Shown: positions 62,032 through 64,000 of the stretch, piece by piece
How the letters are laid out: each line of letters begins with the position of its first letter
Numbering within the stretch: position 1 is the first letter of the stretch
NCBI RefSeq assembly: GCF_016741775.1
Contig: NZ_JAERRK010000005.1
Location: 186,001 to 250,000, forward strand
DNA: 64,000 nt
Origin: Streptomyces actinomycinicus
Lineage (GTDB): Bacteria > Actinomycetota > Actinomycetes > Streptomycetales > Streptomycetaceae
Direction of reading: 5' to 3'
The notes under the pieces: generated by a model
The model's database searches: none
The model's input: the letters and a program-made list of their open reading frames with translations, nothing else
What the model was told of the DNA's origin: nothing
Made by a program: the position numbers and the translations under genes

Positions 62032-63492
62032 ATGTCAGCAGCCGAGGGTCCGCTCGTCGTGGGCGTGGACACGTCCACCCAGTCCACGAAGGCCCTGGTC
62101 GTCGACGCCTCCACCGGGGAGGTCGTGGCGAGCGGCCAGGCACCGCACACGGTGACGTCCGGGGCGGGCCGGGAGAGTGATCCGCGTCAGTGGTGGGACG
62201 CGCTGTGCTCGGCGCTGCACCAGTGCGGTGACGCCGCGCGCGAGGCCGCCGCCGTGTCGGTCGGCGGGCAGCAGCACGGCCTGGTCACGCTGGACGAGCA
62301 CGGCGAGCCGGTGCGGCCCGCCCTGCTGTGGAACGACGTCCGCTCGGCGCCGCAGGCCCGCCGCCTGGTGGAGGAGCTGGGCGGACCGAAAGCGTGGGCG
62401 GAACGCACGGGCAGCGTTCCGGGAGCGTCGTTCACGGTCACCAAGTGGGCATGGCTGGCCGAGCACGAGCCGGAGGCGGTCCGCGCGACCCGTGCGGTAC
62501 GGCTCCCCCACGACTACCTCACCGAGCGCCTCACCGGGCAGGGCTCGACCGACCGCGGCGACGCCTCCGGCACCGGCTGGTGGGCGGCCGGGACGCAGGC
62601 GTACGACGAGGAGACCCTCGCGCACATCGGACTCGACCCGGCGCTGCTGCCCAGGGTCGTGCACCACGGCGAGGTGGCGGGCACCGTGCGCGACAGCCAC
62701 GACCTGCCGTTCTCCAAGGGCACGCTGGTGGCCTCGGGCACCGGTGACAACGCGGCGGCGGCGCTGGGCCTCGGCCTGCGGCCCGGCACCCCGGTGCTGA
62801 GCCTCGGCACCTCCGGCACGGTGTACGCCGTCTCCAGGCACCGCCCGGCCGACCCGACCGGCACGGTGGCGGGATTCGCGGACGCGCGCGAGGACTGGCT
62901 CCCGCTCGCCTGCACCCTGAACTGCACCCTGGCGGTGGACCGGATCGCAGCCCTGCTGGGCCTGGACCGGGAGGCCGTGGAGCCCGGCGGCTCCGTCACG
63001 CTGCTTCCGTACCTGGACGGCGAGCGCACCCCGAACCTGCCGCACGCCTCCGGTCTGCTGCACGGCCTGCGCCACGAGACGACCGCGGGCCAGCTGCTCC
63101 AGGCCGCCTACGACGGCGCGGTGCACGCCCTGCTCGGCGCCCTCGACCTGGTCCTCGACGAGGAAGCGGACCGCAGCACTCCGCTGCTCCTGATCGGCGG
63201 CGGGGCCCGGGGGACGGCCTGGCAGCAGACCGTGCGCCGGCTGTCGGGGCGGCCCGTGCAGGTACCGGAGGCCCGGGAGCCGGTGGCGCTGGGCGCGGCG
63301 GCGCAGGCGGCCGGGCTGCTCACCGGGGAGGATCCCGCGGCGGTGGCCCGCCGCTGGAACACGGCCGCGGGCCCGGTGCTGGAGCCCGTGGAGCGGGACG
63401 GGACGACGCTGGACCGGATCACCACGGTACTCTCCGGAGTGGCCCCGCTACTCGAGCGGGGAGCCGAAGCCCCGCCGCACGCAGAGAGCTGA
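62032..63492 (+). CDS. xylB: Xylulokinase
   Basis: This 486-residue FGGY-family kinase phosphorylates D-xylulose to xylulose-5-phosphate. PLVVGVDTSTQSTKALVVDA is the N-terminal phosphate-1 region. VSVGGQQHGLV, PALLWNDVRSAPQA, VASGTGDNAAAALGLGLRPG and LLLIGGGARGTAWQQTVRRL are further family marks. ATG 62032 follows GGGAGAGGGAGAA. It is divergent from xylA and followed by a ROK regulator. Confidence 0.95.
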   Translation: MSAAEGPLVVGVDTSTQSTKALVVDASTGEVVASGQAPHTVTSGAGRESDPRQWWDALCSALHQCGDAAREAAAVSVGGQQHGLVTLDEHGEPVRPALLWNDVRSAPQARRLVEELGGPKAWAERTGSVPGASFTVTKWAWLAEHEPEAVRATRAVRLPHDYLTERLTGQGSTDRGDASGTGWWAAGTQAYDEETLAHIGLDPALLPRVVHHGEVAGTVRDSHDLPFSKGTLVASGTGDNAAAALGLGLRPGTPVLSLGTSGTVYAVSRHRPADPTGTVAGFADAREDWLPLACTLNCTLAVDRIAALLGLDREAVEPGGSVTLLPYLDGERTPNLPHASGLLHGLRHETTAGQLLQAAYDGAVHALLGALDLVLDEEADRSTPLLLIGGGARGTAWQQTVRRLSGRPVQVPEAREPVALGAAAQAAGLLTGEDPAAVARRWNTAAGPVLEPVERDGTTLDRITTVLSGVAPLLERGAEAPPHAES

Positions 63493-63523
63493 ACGGCGGC
63501 GGACCCCGAGGATTGACGGAGGC

Positions 63524-64000
63524 ATGACCACACCGCTGCACGAGGCGCGCCGGCCGGGTGCCGGGCCCGCCCTCCCGGACACCCAGCAAGGCATGCGCCG
63601 GCGCAACCTCGCCCGGGTGATGCACGCCGTCAGCGCCGAGGGCTCACTGTCCAGGGCGGCGGTCGCCTCGCGGATCGGTCTGACACGGGCGGCGGTGTCC
63701 ACCCTGGTGGACGAGCTGATCCGGAGGGAGCTGCTGGAGGAACTGGGCCCGGAGCGGCCGGGCCGGGTGGGCCGGCCGGGGTCGGCGCTCGCCGTCAGCG
63801 GCCGGGGGCCGGCCGGGGTCGGGGCCGAGATCGGCGTCGATCACCTCGCGGTGTGCGCGGTCGACCTGCGCGGCGAGGTCCGCGCGCGGGCGGTGCGGCA
63901 CGGCGCCAACCGCGGGCGGGCGCCCGAGCCGGTGGTCGAGGAGCTGACGGCGCTGATCCGGCGGGTCGTCGCGGAGGCCGAGCGGGCCGAACTCTGGCCC
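63524..64000 (+). CDS. xylR: ROK-family transcriptional regulator, probably XylR (cut by window edge)
   Basis: The N-terminal 159 residues are visible, beginning MTTPLHEARRPGAGPALPDT. The winged helix LARVMHAVSAEGSLSRAAVA and ASRIGLTRAAVSTLVDELIR is followed by the start of a ROK sugar-kinase fold (VGAEIGVDHLAVCAVDLRGE). The 3-prime end is outside the window. ATG 63524 has ACGGAGG upstream. It lies 31 bp after xylB, so it probably shares its transcript and represses both xyl genes until xylose is present. Confidence 0.9.
   Translation, partial: MTTPLHEARRPGAGPALPDTQQGMRRRNLARVMHAVSAEGSLSRAAVASRIGLTRAAVSTLVDELIRRELLEELGPERPGRVGRPGSALAVSGRGPAGVGAEIGVDHLAVCAVDLRGEVRARAVRHGANRGRAPEPVVEELTALIRRVVAEAERAELWP

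Overview
The window is about 72% G+C chromosomal DNA from an actinomycete, almost certainly a Streptomyces. The evidence is strong third-position GC bias, many GTG starts, apparently leaderless mRNAs, and Streptomyces-typical families (DUF6214, DUF6397, DUF5997, DUF5709, Rv1733c-like, a conservon). I assign about 59 intact or edge-truncated protein genes plus two pseudogenes. I saw no rRNA, tRNA, CRISPR array, transposase or prophage. The gene content reads as chromosome-arm housekeeping and accessory genes, not one large biosynthetic cluster.

Layout. 0.2-4.8 kb: TetR regulator with its own operator, DUF6214 protein, ferredoxin-NADP reductase, and a divergent ArsR regulator / old-yellow-enzyme pair. 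4.9-9.8 kb: a very large CtpI-like P-type ATPase and a small membrane partner. 10-15.4 kb: PaaX-like regulator divergent from an AidB-like acyl-CoA dehydrogenase, a HEAT-repeat protein and an Rv1733c-like membrane protein. 15.6-22.4 kb: beta-propeller protein, uracil-DNA glycosylase translationally coupled to a BadF-type sugar kinase, CbiX-like protein, lactonase and FUSC membrane protein. 22.6-28.2 kb: Lrp regulator, a HAD hydrolase broken by an internal deletion, DHA2 drug exporter, headless LysR-like protein divergent from DUF5997, LuxR regulator and YjbQ protein. 28.3-32.7 kb: flavin monooxygenase, MltG paralogue, and an ABC exporter divergent from a MarR regulator across a palindromic operator. 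32.8-39.2 kb: four envelope or secreted hydrolases and transferases (PNGase-A-like, M1 metallopeptidase, amidase_2, L,D-transpeptidase). 39.4-43 kb: heterodimeric ABC exporter. 43.3-50.7 kb: DUF5709, ribosomal protein L31 type B, LexA-like/YdjM metal-dependent hydrolase, DEFH-box helicase, TesB thioesterase, DUF6397, orphan roadblock protein and PPOX/F420 enzyme. 50.7-55.8 kb: a conservon (MHYT sensor, NIT histidine kinase, roadblock, DUF742, GTPase). 56-60.7 kb: methyltransferase, small unknowns, an SNF2 helicase remnant and a phytase-like esterase. 60.7-64 kb: xylose utilisation (xylA divergent from xylB and a ROK regulator cut by the window edge).

The main non-gene theme is short GC-rich tandem repeats. 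They lie just downstream of stop codons, in two cases run through the stop codon, and also occur in frame inside two genes (DUF6214 and the conservon kinase). Two gene wrecks (HAD at 23.1 kb, SNF2 at 58.7 kb) show ongoing decay. All functional assignments come from reading motifs and remembered family knowledge; no database search was run.
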